From Bacteroidota bacterium (GTDB lineage: Bacteria; Bacteroidota; Ignavibacteria; Kapaibacteriales; HRBIN21): a DNA stretch of 45,877 nt. How positions within the stretch are numbered: the stretch's first letter is position 1; every line of letters starts with the position of its first letter. Below the pieces are notes generated by a model. It did not search any database, was not told where the DNA came from, and saw only the letters and a program-made list of their open reading frames with translations. The translations under genes were made by a program, and so were the position numbers. This document shows, piece by piece, positions 16,600 through 25,990 of this stretch. The stretch lies in contig JAUQPL010000014.1 in the NCBI GenBank assembly GCA_030550395.1, positions 1-45,877 on the forward strand, in the 5' to 3' direction.

Positions 16600-18834
16600 T
16601 CATGGTCGCAAAACCAGCACTTTCGCCTGCGCTGTCTCCCCGCTTGTTTCGGAAAGAGCAGTAATGACGTAAACGCCCGCAGGCACTAGCTCGCCACGCA
16701 TGTTTCGCCCATCCCAGTATATTGTCCGACTCTGGCTTTGGAAGCGGGCAACGAGTGCTCCCTCCAGAGTCAACACCTGCACGATACTCCGTTCTGCCAA
16801 ACCATCTATTGTCAATAGCTCGTCGCGCTCAGGTACGAATGGCTGAGGATGGCAGCGAAGCCCATAGTGAGCCTGCGGAAGGCGCGCCGAGGTCCACAGG
16901 ATGGCAACACCTGCCCGAGTCCCCACCACAACCCGACCCGTTCGATGCTCTATCATCACAGAGCGCACCTGATTGCTCGGGAGCGGACTGTTCTCCGCTG
17001 TCAAGTGCAATAACACTGTTGTCCCCTCAGGGTTTACTACCCACACACCGTTATCCGTCGCCAGCCACTTGTTGTTGGAGACATCCACAGCGATCCCATA
17101 GACAGCCTGATCCCGCAACAGACTCACATTCCGCACCACAGGGGTTGCACCTGTCAGAGCTGCGCTGGGATTTAAAACAACGCCGACTCCACTGGGAGTT
17201 CCCACCCATACCATGCCCTCGTGATCTATCGCCAAGGCGTACTGGATGTTGCTGGGCAAACCAGCATTTGCTGTGGTCACCCGTCCCCATATCTCCGGGG
17301 TTGAGGCCGTTGCTTCACGATAGTAAAAGAGCCCATCACCGACCAGGGATCCGAACCACTTGGTCCCAAACGGGTCTATGACCAATGGGTAGTTCTGTCG
17401 TTGACTCAGTGGCAGCGAGGTCAGCAGCGGACGAACAACGCCATCTCCAACAGTCCGTCGAAACAAAGCGCCGGTTACACACCAATGGCAAATGCCCCAG
17501 AGGTTTCCCTCGGCATCAAAGGCGAGCTCGCCGATAGGGAGGTATCCCGTATCCCTCGGGATTCCCCGCAGGGGCGTATTGGTTACATCGTACCGTTCCA
17601 GGGCAAAACCCGTATCGCTGGGCACTACCCGCACCAGCCCTCCTCCCCAGCCAGCAAACCAGATTTCCCCCAAGGGCGAGATGTACACTCGGTGGTATTC
17701 GTTGTAGCGAAGCTGTGGGTGAGTCGCTGTTGTGAAAGAATACCAAAGACCACGGAAGAGGCAGGCAAAGCCAAGTCCCGCCCCACGATCGGTGGCACAC
17801 CACAGAGTCCCCGCAGTATCAATAGCGCACGAAAGTAACAGATTCGTATGGGGTGTGTTCGGCCGGACATGTCTCCATGTCTCTTGGCGGTTGCTCCAAT
17901 ACCAGACTCCATCGTCAGGAACAGCCAGCGCTAAGTAAATCTCGCCCCCCACAACACCTCCCCAGAGCCCCGAAGGAGAAGAGGCTGGCATCGGGAGCTG
18001 CCGTGGCACAGGCTGTTCCTGCCAAAATTCATTCTGCGTTGCCACGAAGAGACGGTCTCGCACCCACACAATACCTACAACAGGCTGCTCATACTGACGG
18101 AGCAAGCTTACAGATCCAGCAGAATAGCTCAACACCCGACGATCTGCCGCAGCAATCCCAAGGGCTGCAGGACCAGGACTGAGAGCACTGACCCCTGAAT
18201 CCCATACCCGACGCCAGAGTGGCGGATAATTCAACATCGCTGCCCCAATCGGCACAGCAGCAAGTCCTACAGGCGTCCCCACCCAAAGGCTGTCGTTCCA
18301 CACAGCAAGGGCAGAAACGGGCGTCCCCACAGGGAAAGGACCAATCCGATACGTGGATTGCTCAACAGTGCGTGTGGGAATATCCAGGACAACCAAACCG
18401 AACACCGTCCCCACGTATGCTCGTCTTCCGGCAAGAACAATGCCCGTAATCCGCTTGTCAGAAATGCCCGAGTGGTTGCGGATATCCAGAATATGCTCCC
18501 AGTTCCCTGGAAGCTCGCACAGCTCTACCGTTCCATCAGATGCACCGGCAAGGACAAGTCCACGGTGTGTATCAGCAGCTATAGCTGTGAAATCATGCAC
18601 CAAGAGCCCCTCGATACGCCGTATCGGGACAATCTCCCCGCGGACGGGTTCGTACGTGAAAAGCCCTCCCGTCGTTGCCACCCACAGGCGGTGACCATCG
18701 CTGGCAACAGAGCGGACAGTTAAAAGAGACGTATAGAGCTCCCATCGCTCAATGCGCGGAGTCTCGTCTGCGAAAACAGTGGATAGCATCCATCCGAGGC
18801 TGAAAAGCTTATACAGCACCCCGCGCAGGCTCAT
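16600..18834 (-). CDS. porZ: PorZ-like type IX secretion system component
   Basis: A 744-residue exported beta-propeller protein. A signal peptide (MSLRGVLYKLFSLGWMLSTV) is followed by repeated blades such as LWVATTGGLFTYEP, LWVGTPVGLAAVP and VWVGTPSGVGVVL. The last 85 residues are a sorting-like beta sandwich (IYWDGRNMRGELVPAGVYVI). Two propellers plus a C-terminal sandwich in about 750-780 residues is the plan of PorZ, the cell-surface protein of the type IX system that presents A-LPS to the PorU sortase. ISDKRITGIVLAGRRAYVGT and the following GLVVLDIPTRTVEQ closely recall the PorZ N-terminal propeller. A generic two-component-regulator-type propeller is the alternative. Its start overlaps the ribH stop in ATGA. 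Confidence 0.72.
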   Translation of the reverse strand: MSLRGVLYKLFSLGWMLSTVFADETPRIERWELYTSLLTVRSVASDGHRLWVATTGGLFTYEPVRGEIVPIRRIEGLLVHDFTAIAADTHRGLVLAGASDGTVELCELPGNWEHILDIRNHSGISDKRITGIVLAGRRAYVGTVFGLVVLDIPTRTVEQSTYRIGPFPVGTPVSALAVWNDSLWVGTPVGLAAVPIGAAMLNYPPLWRRVWDSGVSALSPGPAALGIAAADRRVLSYSAGSVSLLRQYEQPVVGIVWVRDRLFVATQNEFWQEQPVPRQLPMPASSPSGLWGGVVGGEIYLALAVPDDGVWYWSNRQETWRHVRPNTPHTNLLLSCAIDTAGTLWCATDRGAGLGFACLFRGLWYSFTTATHPQLRYNEYHRVYISPLGEIWFAGWGGGLVRVVPSDTGFALERYDVTNTPLRGIPRDTGYLPIGELAFDAEGNLWGICHWCVTGALFRRTVGDGVVRPLLTSLPLSQRQNYPLVIDPFGTKWFGSLVGDGLFYYREATASTPEIWGRVTTANAGLPSNIQYALAIDHEGMVWVGTPSGVGVVLNPSAALTGATPVVRNVSLLRDQAVYGIAVDVSNNKWLATDNGVWVVNPEGTTVLLHLTAENSPLPSNQVRSVMIEHRTGRVVVGTRAGVAILWTSARLPQAHYGLRCHPQPFVPERDELLTIDGLAERSIVQVLTLEGALVARFQSQSRTIYWDGRNMRGELVPAGVYVITALSETSGETAQAKVLVLRP

Positions 18835-19301
18835 TCCCGGAGCCGCCGCAATACATCCACCATTTCCAAAGCCGCCAACGCTGCTTCAGCCCCTTTGTTC
18901 CCCATTTTGCCCCCCGCTCGCTCCAATGCTTGCTCAAGGGTATCCGTGGTCAGGACTCCCAATAGACAGGGGCAGCGTGTCTGCAGCGCCACGTGAGCAA
19001 GACCAGAGGCAACCTGCGCAGCAATGTAGTCAAAATGAGGGGTCTCCCCGCGAATGAGGGCTCCGAGAGCAATGATTGCATCGTACCGCCCGCTATGGGC
19101 TAGTTCCTGCGCAATGAGAGGGAGCTCAAAGCTACCGGGACACCACACGATCGTCACGGCTTCCTCCGGAACCCCATGGCGTCGGAGCGTATCCAAAGCG
19201 CCGGCCAGAAGGCGCTCAGTCACAAGCCGATTCCACCGAGCAACCACAAGCGCAATGCGACTGTTTATCCCTTGGAAGTGTCCCTCAACGATGTGCGCCA
19301 T
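18831..19301 (-). CDS. ribH: 6,7-dimethyl-8-ribityllumazine synthase
   Basis: A 156-residue cytosolic enzyme condensing the ribityl pyrimidine with dihydroxybutanone phosphate, the penultimate step of riboflavin synthesis. Signatures are VVARWNRLVTERLLAGALD, WCPGSFELPL, YDAIIALGALIRGETPHFDY and CPCLLGVLTTDTLEQALERAG (catalytic histidine in GETPHFDY). The frame opens with a GTG at 19325 inside guaA, but ATG at 19301 gives the normal family length. It lies between guaA and the porZ-like gene and overlaps the latter by four bases. The other rib genes are elsewhere. Confidence 0.95.
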   Translation of the reverse strand: MAHIVEGHFQGINSRIALVVARWNRLVTERLLAGALDTLRRHGVPEEAVTIVWCPGSFELPLIAQELAHSGRYDAIIALGALIRGETPHFDYIAAQVASGLAHVALQTRCPCLLGVLTTDTLEQALERAGGKMGNKGAEAALAALEMVDVLRRLRE

Positions 19302-19315
19302 CACCGACACCGTGC

Positions 19316-20857
19316 CTATTCCCACTCAATCGTGGCCGGAGGCTTACTGGAGATGTCGTACACAACGCGGTTGATTCCCCGCACCTCGTTGATAATCCGT
19401 GAAGACACCCGCGCCAATACCTCCTCCGGTAACCGCGCCCAATCCGCTGTCATCCCATCCGTACTGGTGACCGCACGGAGGGCACAGACGTATTCGTATG
19501 TCCGCTCATCCCCCATGACCCCCACACTTTGGACCGGAAGCAGCACGGCGAAAGCCTGCCAGACCGTGTCCGTAAGCCCCGCCCGCTCAAGCTCTTCTAA
19601 AAAGATTGCATCTGCCCGCCGCACCAACGATAGCCTCTCCGGGGTAACTTCCCCAACAATCCGGATTGCCAGCCCTGGTCCCGGAAATGGATGCCGGCGC
19701 AGGAACCATTCGGGAACTCCCAGAACACGCCCGACAGCACGAACCTCATCCTTGAAAAGCTCCCGCAAAGGCTCCAGAAGCCGAAGTTGCATTCGCTCCG
19801 GGAGCCCTCCAACATTGTGATGCGACTTTATCGTTGCCGATGGTCCACGGACGGACGTCGACTCAATGACATCCGGATAAAGTGTTCCCTGAGCTAGCCA
19901 CCGGGCATCGGGAAAACGTTGTGCCTCGCGCTCGAAAAGCTCAATGAAGGTATGCCCAATAATGCGGCGTTTCTGCTCGGGATCGGTCACCCCCCGCAGT
20001 CGGCTGAGAAATACTTCCGCACCATCAACGACGGTCAGCGGAATGGCAAAATGCTCTTGGAAAAGACGGGCAATGGTCTGACTCTCCCCCTCACGCATAA
20101 GCCCAGTATCCACGTGAATACAGTGGAGCCGTTCCCCAATAGCCCGGTGGACTAAGACCGCCGTGACAGTGGAATCAACTCCCCCACTGAGGGCACAGAG
20201 AACTCCTTCATCATTGACCTGTTGCCGGATATCCCTAAGGGCAGCCTCAACGAAAGCTTCCGGAGTCCATTCTGCCTGGCAACCGCAAATCCTACGGACG
20301 AAGTTCTCTATGATGCGGCGCCCTTCAACAGTGTGTTCCACCTCAGGATGGAACTGCACTCCCCAAAGCTTCCGTCCCCGATGGCGGATTGCCGCTATAG
20401 GAGCGTTCTCCGTATAGGCAATGCACTCAAACCCTTCAGGAAGACGGGTCAATGCATCCCCATGGCTCATCCAGACAGTGGTAGGGCTGCAGATGCCGGC
20501 AAAAAGATCGGCACCGTCCGTAATAAAAAGCTCTGCTCTCCCGTATTCCCGCCGAGCTGCCTGGGTCACCTCACCGCCGAAATGGAACCCTAACAATTGC
20601 AAACCGTAACAGACGCCCAAGATAGGAACGCCTAACTCAAAGATGGCTGGGTCAGGCCGGGGAGCATCCTCAGCGTACACGCTGGCGGGTCCGCCCGAAA
20701 GCACAATACCTTTCGGCGATAAGGCCTGCAGCTGAGAAGCTAACTCCCAGTACGGGTGTATTTCCGCATACACCCCACACTCCCGAATCCGACGGGCAAT
20801 GAGCTGGGTATATTGAGAACCGAAATCCAGGACGATGATGCGTTCGTGGTGTTCCAT
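19316..20857 (-). CDS. guaA: GMP synthase (glutamine-hydrolysing)
   Basis: A 513-residue two-part enzyme that aminates XMP to GMP. The N-terminal class I glutamine amidotransferase has GVCYGLQLL with the catalytic cysteine and the HPEVEHT histidine-glutamate segment. The ATP-pyrophosphatase part has [13 protein letters not shown], the PP-loop. The C-terminal dimerisation domain has [15 protein letters not shown] and ends TIEWE as usual. Length and ends are canonical. A TAAGTTTG promoter element lies just upstream, overlapping the stop codon of the Dna2-like gene, and ribH follows about 14 bases downstream. Confidence 0.97.
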   Translation of the reverse strand: MEHHERIIVLDFGSQYTQLIARRIRECGVYAEIHPYWELASQLQALSPKGIVLSGGPASVYAEDAPRPDPAIFELGVPILGVCYGLQLLGFHFGGEVTQAARREYGRAELFITDGADLFAGICSPTTVWMSHGDALTRLPEGFECIAYTENAPIAAIRHRGRKLWGVQFHPEVEHTVEGRRIIENFVRRICGCQAEWTPEAFVEAALRDIRQQVNDEGVLCALSGGVDSTVTAVLVHRAIGERLHCIHVDTGLMREGESQTIARLFQEHFAIPLTVVDGAEVFLSRLRGVTDPEQKRRIIGHTFIELFEREAQRFPDARWLAQGTLYPDVIESTSVRGPSATIKSHHNVGGLPERMQLRLLEPLRELFKDEVRAVGRVLGVPEWFLRRHPFPGPGLAIRIVGEVTPERLSLVRRADAIFLEELERAGLTDTVWQAFAVLLPVQSVGVMGDERTYEYVCALRAVTSTDGMTADWARLPEEVLARVSSRIINEVRGINRVVYDISSKPPATIEWE

Positions 20858-20885
20858 GCAAAGCTCTCAATCGCTCTGGAACCTG

Positions 20886-20893
20886 CAAACTTA
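20886..20893 (-). promoter_or_regulatory. TAAGTTTG promoter element for guaA
   Basis: Minus-strand TAAGTTTG matches TAnnTTTG and lies 28 bases before the guaA ATG. Its TAA is also the stop codon of the upstream Dna2-like gene, so the promoter uses the end of the preceding coding region. Confidence 0.5.
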
Positions 20894-23800
20894 GGGCAAA
20901 AGGGGACTTCGTACCGACAGCATGGTGGCCAGCTCTTCGACACGGAGATAGTGACCATGGGTGCTGACAAATGCCAACAAACGGCGGTAGAGTGGACTGT
21001 GCCGCACAACGGAGGAGCTTCCCACCAAGATTACCTGCTGCCGGGCACGGGTCAGCATGACGTTCAACCGCCGGTCTACCACAGTCCCATCAGGAAGCTG
21101 AGCCAAAGATTGCAGGAAGGAGAGCTCCCAAGGATGGTTGACGGCTAAGGAGATAACAATGCTCTCCCGCTCACTCCCCTGGAAACGCTCCACCGTATCC
21201 ACGGTTACCACAGAGCGAAGAGCGGAGGGCAGAAGTTGCCGAATTGCGTACACCTGCAACCGATATGGCGCAATCACCCCGATGCCCCGCGCTGCTTCTG
21301 CTCCCCATAGCCGGACAAGAGCCCTTACCAGATGAGCCACAATCTGCGCCTCGCCCTGGTGATACCCATACGCTTCCGGGTCCGGCAAGCAGTCAATGAA
21401 GAGAAGCCGGTGGGCACTCAGCAACTCCTCCAATGGCGTTGCCGCCGCAACGGGGAACGCCACACGCTGCTGCCGCTGATGAGCAGCCCCTGCCGTGCAC
21501 AACTTCCCTCCATAGAAGGCAACGCTTGGGAAATGCTGGAGAAGTTCATGCATTCGCGCCTGTCGGCACAACATACCGTAGGCATAGTCCCATCCATTCT
21601 GGGCACACTGCCGCAGAAGCCGCTCAAAGAGCGACTCGGCAAAGCTGACAAACCCTAACTTCCGCAGCCTCTCATCCCGCACAGCCGCCGACGCCGTCGG
21701 CTGGACAACGACTGCAGGAAGCTGCCGTTCATCGCCGATGAGAAGTGCCCGCTCAGCCCAACAGAGTAAACCAATGAGCTGGCTTTCCAATACCTGCGAT
21801 GCTTCGTCCACAATAAGCGTTGTAAAGCGCCTCAGCTGCTTCAGCTCTGGGTTGACAAGCACTGAAGCAACAGTCCCTACCACAATACGGCACTCCCCAA
21901 ACCAGCGGGCAAACTCCTGTGGAGCCATTCGCTCGGCAGCGTAGCCGAGCGTTGTCTCGGGATGCTCGGTAACCTCCTTCAGCCCCAATCGCACAAAGGG
22001 TTGGGCTGCTTCCTGTAACACACGGCATACCTCATCCACAGCACGATTGGTTGGCGCAACGATTAGCAAGTTTTCTCCCGGCTGCCGTATGAGGAGTTCT
22101 ACAAGGGTACGCAAAACAATCCTCGTCTTCCCTGTCCCTGGGGGACCCTGCAGTAAAGCATAATCAGCTGCTGCGAGAGCTTTTTCAATCACCTCCCGCT
22201 GGTCAGGGGAAAGCGTTGGGGGAAGCTCTCCGACGGGCTGTACCCGCTGTCGTGGAGGCAGCATACCCAACAAGCGCTGGCGCCGCTCGGGAGGAGAGGT
22301 CAGAAAATCTCTCAATGCTGCCCATTGTGCCTCAAGAAGATGCTCACTCGTATCGGGCTGGACTCTCCACCTTCCCCACTGCTGGCACCACCAGGGTTCT
22401 ACATGCTTGTTCCGAAGGCTGACCCAGAGCTCCCTTTCCCCTAATGAGCGCACACTTCCTTTCAGGACGGGAGAGGCAAGGCGTCCAGTCCGCTTTACAG
22501 CATCCTGTGGGAAGAGGATGACTGGATCACCCGGACGGAGCGCCGTCAGGAAAGCTACCTCGTCGGTACGGCGAAAACACAAGTGAAGTCGCTTCCAGTC
22601 GCTTGCCTCCGAGAGGAGCTCCAAATCCGACAAGCCTACCTGGCTCCGCGCTCCTCCAATACCAGCAGAGGTTGCTTCCTCAACTATTAGAAACTGCTGC
22701 CATTGCGCCCACTGCTCCCGGAGGAGGAAACGAACAAGCTCTTCCACATACGCTCGTTCCTCCGGAGTACAGCTCCCGTAGGCTGCTGCTAATTCCTCAC
22801 CGCCTGGCTGCGAGCGAAGGGCTTCAAGAACATCCCCTAAGGAAGTAGAGCCGGACATCAACTGCCATTCCGACCACACCCGCCGGTTCCGTTGCTGAAG
22901 TACCCACTGGAACTCTTTGGGCTTCAAGGGAAGTTCCCGGATAGGAGCATGGGGGTCGCGGCAGTAAAAGATCCAGCGCCGTCGTGGCGGCTGTTCGAAG
23001 GCCTCCTGAAGAATCAGCTCATAGCAGAGAACCTGTGCCCGATGCTCATCCCAGGCTGCCTGTCGCTGGGGCACTGCTCCTGTTTTGAGCTCCACAAGCG
23101 TCTCTGGCGTCCCCCGCTCATCCAGCACAAGGACATCCACTCGCCCTTGCATACCATAGTGTGGGGCAATGAAAGCGGGCTCTATGAGGAAGGCCCTCTG
23201 GCTTAAGAGCCCAGCAACCTGTCGGAGCACCGGCTCATTTTCTCGGCGCACTTCTTCCAAAACGCTTCCCGCTGCTCCCGCACCGCTCAAGAGCCCGTCT
23301 AACAGCAAAAAGCCCAGCGGACGCGCCGCAAATGCCCTCCGGAGAAATGCGCCCCAACTCAGCTCTCTAAAGAGCAGGAGGTAGTCAAAGTAGAGATTCA
23401 GCAACCACCCAGAGAAAGTTGCCAGGGAAAAGTCAGAGCTACGGAAAGCACGAGCAACCCACATCCAAGGGCTGTCCCCGCGACGACAGGCAGCAGCAAC
23501 ATCGGTAACATCGACCAAGCGGTCTGGCTCTAAGACAACCAGGGATGTCTCCCCGGCAATCCAAAGACCCGGACGCCGAGCTGCCCGCACCCGAATGAGC
23601 CCAAGTGTGGCTCCCCGCCAGAGCCACGGCGCCAACTCTGCCCATGGTGGGAAGAGCAGGACCCTCACCAGCTCTCCCGACTCCCTCCAGCCTACAACTT
23701 GCGGAGCTTTATCCCCATCGGTCTTCACCCGCTGGACAGTTACCCGCATATCCAACCTCTCCCCTTGCTCCCCACCAGGGGCAATGGGGAAAAGCTCCCC

Positions 23801-24139
23801 ACGCAGGCACTCTGGAACAGGCTCCCCCGTGACCGCCTCAATCCAGGCTGCTACCGTACAACATGCCCGCCGGAAAAACTCTCTCTCAATAGGCCTCTCA
23901 CCACGCACAACAGCTTGCACCCAGCGCAGAGCCGCAGAACAAGATTCTGCAATGTGTAGCGGAACCTGCTCGTGCATCAACAGTTGTATCCGTGCTCCCA
24001 AGGGAAGTCCTTCACTACCTTGTAGGGCGAGAATCTGAGCCGCCTCCTGCACCACTGACTGCAGGACAGCTACTCCCTGTGTCAAGGGCAAATGAGCACT
24101 GTCACAGAGACACTCGTACCACGCCGTTACTTCAGACAC
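20891..24139 (-). CDS. Dna2-like fusion of PD-(D/E)XK nuclease and superfamily 1 helicase
   Basis: A 1082-residue protein. Around residues 325-350, GRVDVLVLDERG and LVELKTG carry the Asp, Glu and Lys of a PD-(D/E)XK (RecB/Cas4-type) nuclease. From about 640 onward is a superfamily 1B helicase: LLQGPPGTGKTRIVLRT (Walker A, near 665), LIVDEASQVLESQ (Walker B, near 775), LLIGDERQLPAVV, and the C-terminal VDTVERFQGSERESIVISL and RLNVMLTRARQQ motifs. This order matches Dna2, which trims 5' flaps and resects DNA ends. The four cysteines of the eukaryotic iron-sulfur cluster are not evident. The GTG at 24139 has GAGGGG upstream and overlaps the recJ stop, so both nucleases are probably made together. 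A role in end resection or fork repair is inferred. Confidence 0.85.
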   Translation of the reverse strand: MSEVTAWYECLCDSAHLPLTQGVAVLQSVVQEAAQILALQGSEGLPLGARIQLLMHEQVPLHIAESCSAALRWVQAVVRGERPIEREFFRRACCTVAAWIEAVTGEPVPECLRGELFPIAPGGEQGERLDMRVTVQRVKTDGDKAPQVVGWRESGELVRVLLFPPWAELAPWLWRGATLGLIRVRAARRPGLWIAGETSLVVLEPDRLVDVTDVAAACRRGDSPWMWVARAFRSSDFSLATFSGWLLNLYFDYLLLFRELSWGAFLRRAFAARPLGFLLLDGLLSGAGAAGSVLEEVRRENEPVLRQVAGLLSQRAFLIEPAFIAPHYGMQGRVDVLVLDERGTPETLVELKTGAVPQRQAAWDEHRAQVLCYELILQEAFEQPPRRRWIFYCRDPHAPIRELPLKPKEFQWVLQQRNRRVWSEWQLMSGSTSLGDVLEALRSQPGGEELAAAYGSCTPEERAYVEELVRFLLREQWAQWQQFLIVEEATSAGIGGARSQVGLSDLELLSEASDWKRLHLCFRRTDEVAFLTALRPGDPVILFPQDAVKRTGRLASPVLKGSVRSLGERELWVSLRNKHVEPWWCQQWGRWRVQPDTSEHLLEAQWAALRDFLTSPPERRQRLLGMLPPRQRVQPVGELPPTLSPDQREVIEKALAAADYALLQGPPGTGKTRIVLRTLVELLIRQPGENLLIVAPTNRAVDEVCRVLQEAAQPFVRLGLKEVTEHPETTLGYAAERMAPQEFARWFGECRIVVGTVASVLVNPELKQLRRFTTLIVDEASQVLESQLIGLLCWAERALLIGDERQLPAVVVQPTASAAVRDERLRKLGFVSFAESLFERLLRQCAQNGWDYAYGMLCRQARMHELLQHFPSVAFYGGKLCTAGAAHQRQQRVAFPVAAATPLEELLSAHRLLFIDCLPDPEAYGYHQGEAQIVAHLVRALVRLWGAEAARGIGVIAPYRLQVYAIRQLLPSALRSVVTVDTVERFQGSERESIVISLAVNHPWELSFLQSLAQLPDGTVVDRRLNVMLTRARQQVILVGSSSVVRHSPLYRRLLAFVSTHGHYLRVEELATMLSVRSPLLP

Positions 24140-25842
24140 GGCTGCTCCCCTCTCCAGCAAAGGTCGTGAACCTGAAGGATTGGCATCCCTGGGGTTTTGT
24201 CCGTCCCCCCTTCCTCTTGCACGGTGTATAGAATGCTGAGGCGATGTCGGTCCGGAAGTGAGTCCAGAAGACGCGCATCGCTGACATATCCATCCAGCAG
24301 GACTCCATCTTGCTCCAAGCGGCACTTTCCGTTACTTCCAGGACGACAGTGCTGGATATGGACATTGTGAGCTAAGAAAACTGGGCGGAAGTTATCGTGC
24401 CCAAAAGGTGCCATCTGGCGCAGAAGGAAGAGAAAGCGAGGGGTAATATCGCTGAAGTTCAACACGGCATCCACACGCAGCTCCGGTTTTTCTGCTGGAC
24501 GCACTTCACGACGGCTGGCAAAATCCTCCACAGCCCGGCGGAAATCCTCCAATTGCTCTGGACGAAGAACAACACCCGCAGCGAAGGGGTGTCCACCGTA
24601 CTCGTATGTGTGGGGGGCACAGGCACTCAGTAACTGCAAAAGGTCCATAGCTCCCCCACTCCGCGCCGAACCCTTAAGAAAGCCTCCAACGCTGGTTAGC
24701 AAGATAACCGGCACCTGGAAGCGTTCACCTATCCGCGTTGCAACAGACCCCAAAACCCCGGGATGCCATAGCGGGTTGTAGAGCACCACCGAGTGGAAAC
24801 CGCTCCTTAAGAGCAGTTCTTCCGCCTCTGCCACAACCTCCGCATACACCTGCTCAGCAATAGTCCGGCGTCGGAAATTCTCACACTCTAGCTCCTGCGC
24901 AATCCGGAAAGCAACTCCTTCATCAGACTGAAGCAGCATTTCCACAGCCCGCCGAGCATCTCCGAGACGCCCAGCCGCATTAATACGCGGCGCCAGCCTG
25001 AAGATGATATCGGCCGTTGAGACACTCTCCTGTTTGACCCCCGCACATTGGAGCAATCCCCGCAGTCCTGCCCGGGGCTGCTCCCGCAGTTGCTCCAGCC
25101 CTAGGACCGTGAGAACACGGTTTTCCTCCACCATTGGAACTAGGTCAGCCACAGTCGCCAAAGCGACTAAATCCAGATACTCAAACGCCTGTTCCTCAAC
25201 ACCCCACCGCTGAGCAGCCGCCCAAATGAGTTTGAACACCACTCCACATGCGGCCAAGGAGGGGAAAGGATAGCCACTGTCGGGCATGCGGGGATTCAGA
25301 ATCACCGCCCCCTCCGCCCTATCTCCGGTGAGCTCATGGTGATCGCAGACAATGACGTCCATACCGCACGCACGGGCATGGGCAATCGCCTCTGCCGCAT
25401 TCGTTCCACAGTCAACGGCAATCAGAATTCGGGAACCCACCTCGCGCGCCCGCTCAACACTGGCAACAGTAAGCCCATACCCATCCTGAAAGCGGTCCGG
25501 GATAGAGTAACGGACTGGGATGCCCCAACGGCACAGAAAATCTACCAACGCTGCCGTGCTAGTGATGCCATCCACATCGTAATCACCGTGAATCCACACC
25601 AAATCCCGCTCTTGCCGAGCTCGCTCCAGAAGAGCAACAGCAGCCTCCATATCCGCAAAACACCATGGCTTGTGCAGTTGATCGGCCGTCGGCTCTAAGA
25701 AGCGTTCTACCGCCTCCAGCGTCCGTATCCCCCGTGCAACTAAAGTCGCTGCAATAGCCCGCGGTAGCCGACAAGCATGGACAAGATGGGCGATCTCCTC
25801 CTCTGTCGGATTCCCACGCCAACTCCAGCGATACTTCACCAC
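24127..25842 (-). CDS. recJ: Single-stranded-DNA exonuclease RecJ
   Basis: A 571-residue 5'-3' exonuclease acting on single-stranded DNA in recombination and repair. The DHH phosphoesterase motifs are WIHGDYDVDGITSTAAL, LIAVDCGTNA and VIVCDHHELTG; the DHHA1 domain has YEYGGHPFAAGVVL. An OB-fold region occupies the C-terminus. Length and motif order are normal. The last codons overlap the start of the Dna2-like gene by 13 bases. The upstream gap to the divergent formimidoylglutamase-like gene holds a near match to the TAnnTTTG element (TAACTTCG), not good enough to annotate. Confidence 0.95.
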   Translation of the reverse strand: MVKYRWSWRGNPTEEEIAHLVHACRLPRAIAATLVARGIRTLEAVERFLEPTADQLHKPWCFADMEAAVALLERARQERDLVWIHGDYDVDGITSTAALVDFLCRWGIPVRYSIPDRFQDGYGLTVASVERAREVGSRILIAVDCGTNAAEAIAHARACGMDVIVCDHHELTGDRAEGAVILNPRMPDSGYPFPSLAACGVVFKLIWAAAQRWGVEEQAFEYLDLVALATVADLVPMVEENRVLTVLGLEQLREQPRAGLRGLLQCAGVKQESVSTADIIFRLAPRINAAGRLGDARRAVEMLLQSDEGVAFRIAQELECENFRRRTIAEQVYAEVVAEAEELLLRSGFHSVVLYNPLWHPGVLGSVATRIGERFQVPVILLTSVGGFLKGSARSGGAMDLLQLLSACAPHTYEYGGHPFAAGVVLRPEQLEDFRRAVEDFASRREVRPAEKPELRVDAVLNFSDITPRFLFLLRQMAPFGHDNFRPVFLAHNVHIQHCRPGSNGKCRLEQDGVLLDGYVSDARLLDSLPDRHRLSILYTVQEEGGTDKTPGMPILQVHDLCWRGEQPCLK

Positions 25843-25948
25843 TCACCTGTTCCCCTGTGCTACGTACTTACCACGAAGTTACAAGCTCTGCCTTGAGCCC
25901 ATAAGTGAACCCTGTCAGCCCCCAGTGCAAGCGACACACCGAGAGCTG

Positions 25949-25956
25949 TATCTTTG
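25949..25956 (+). promoter_or_regulatory. TATCTTTG promoter element for the formimidoylglutamase-like gene
   Basis: TATCTTTG fits TAnnTTTG and lies 34 bases before ATG 25991. It falls after the longer-frame start (GTG at 25925), which therefore argues for ATG 25991 as the true start. Confidence 0.5.
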
Positions 25957-25990
25957 CAAAGGGAAGAGCATAGCGACGAAGCGAACTTCC

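Noticed and set aside
25925-25990. GTG start extending the formimidoylglutamase-like protein by 22 residues
   Set aside because: A promoter element lies downstream of that GTG, and the extra residues add no family motif.
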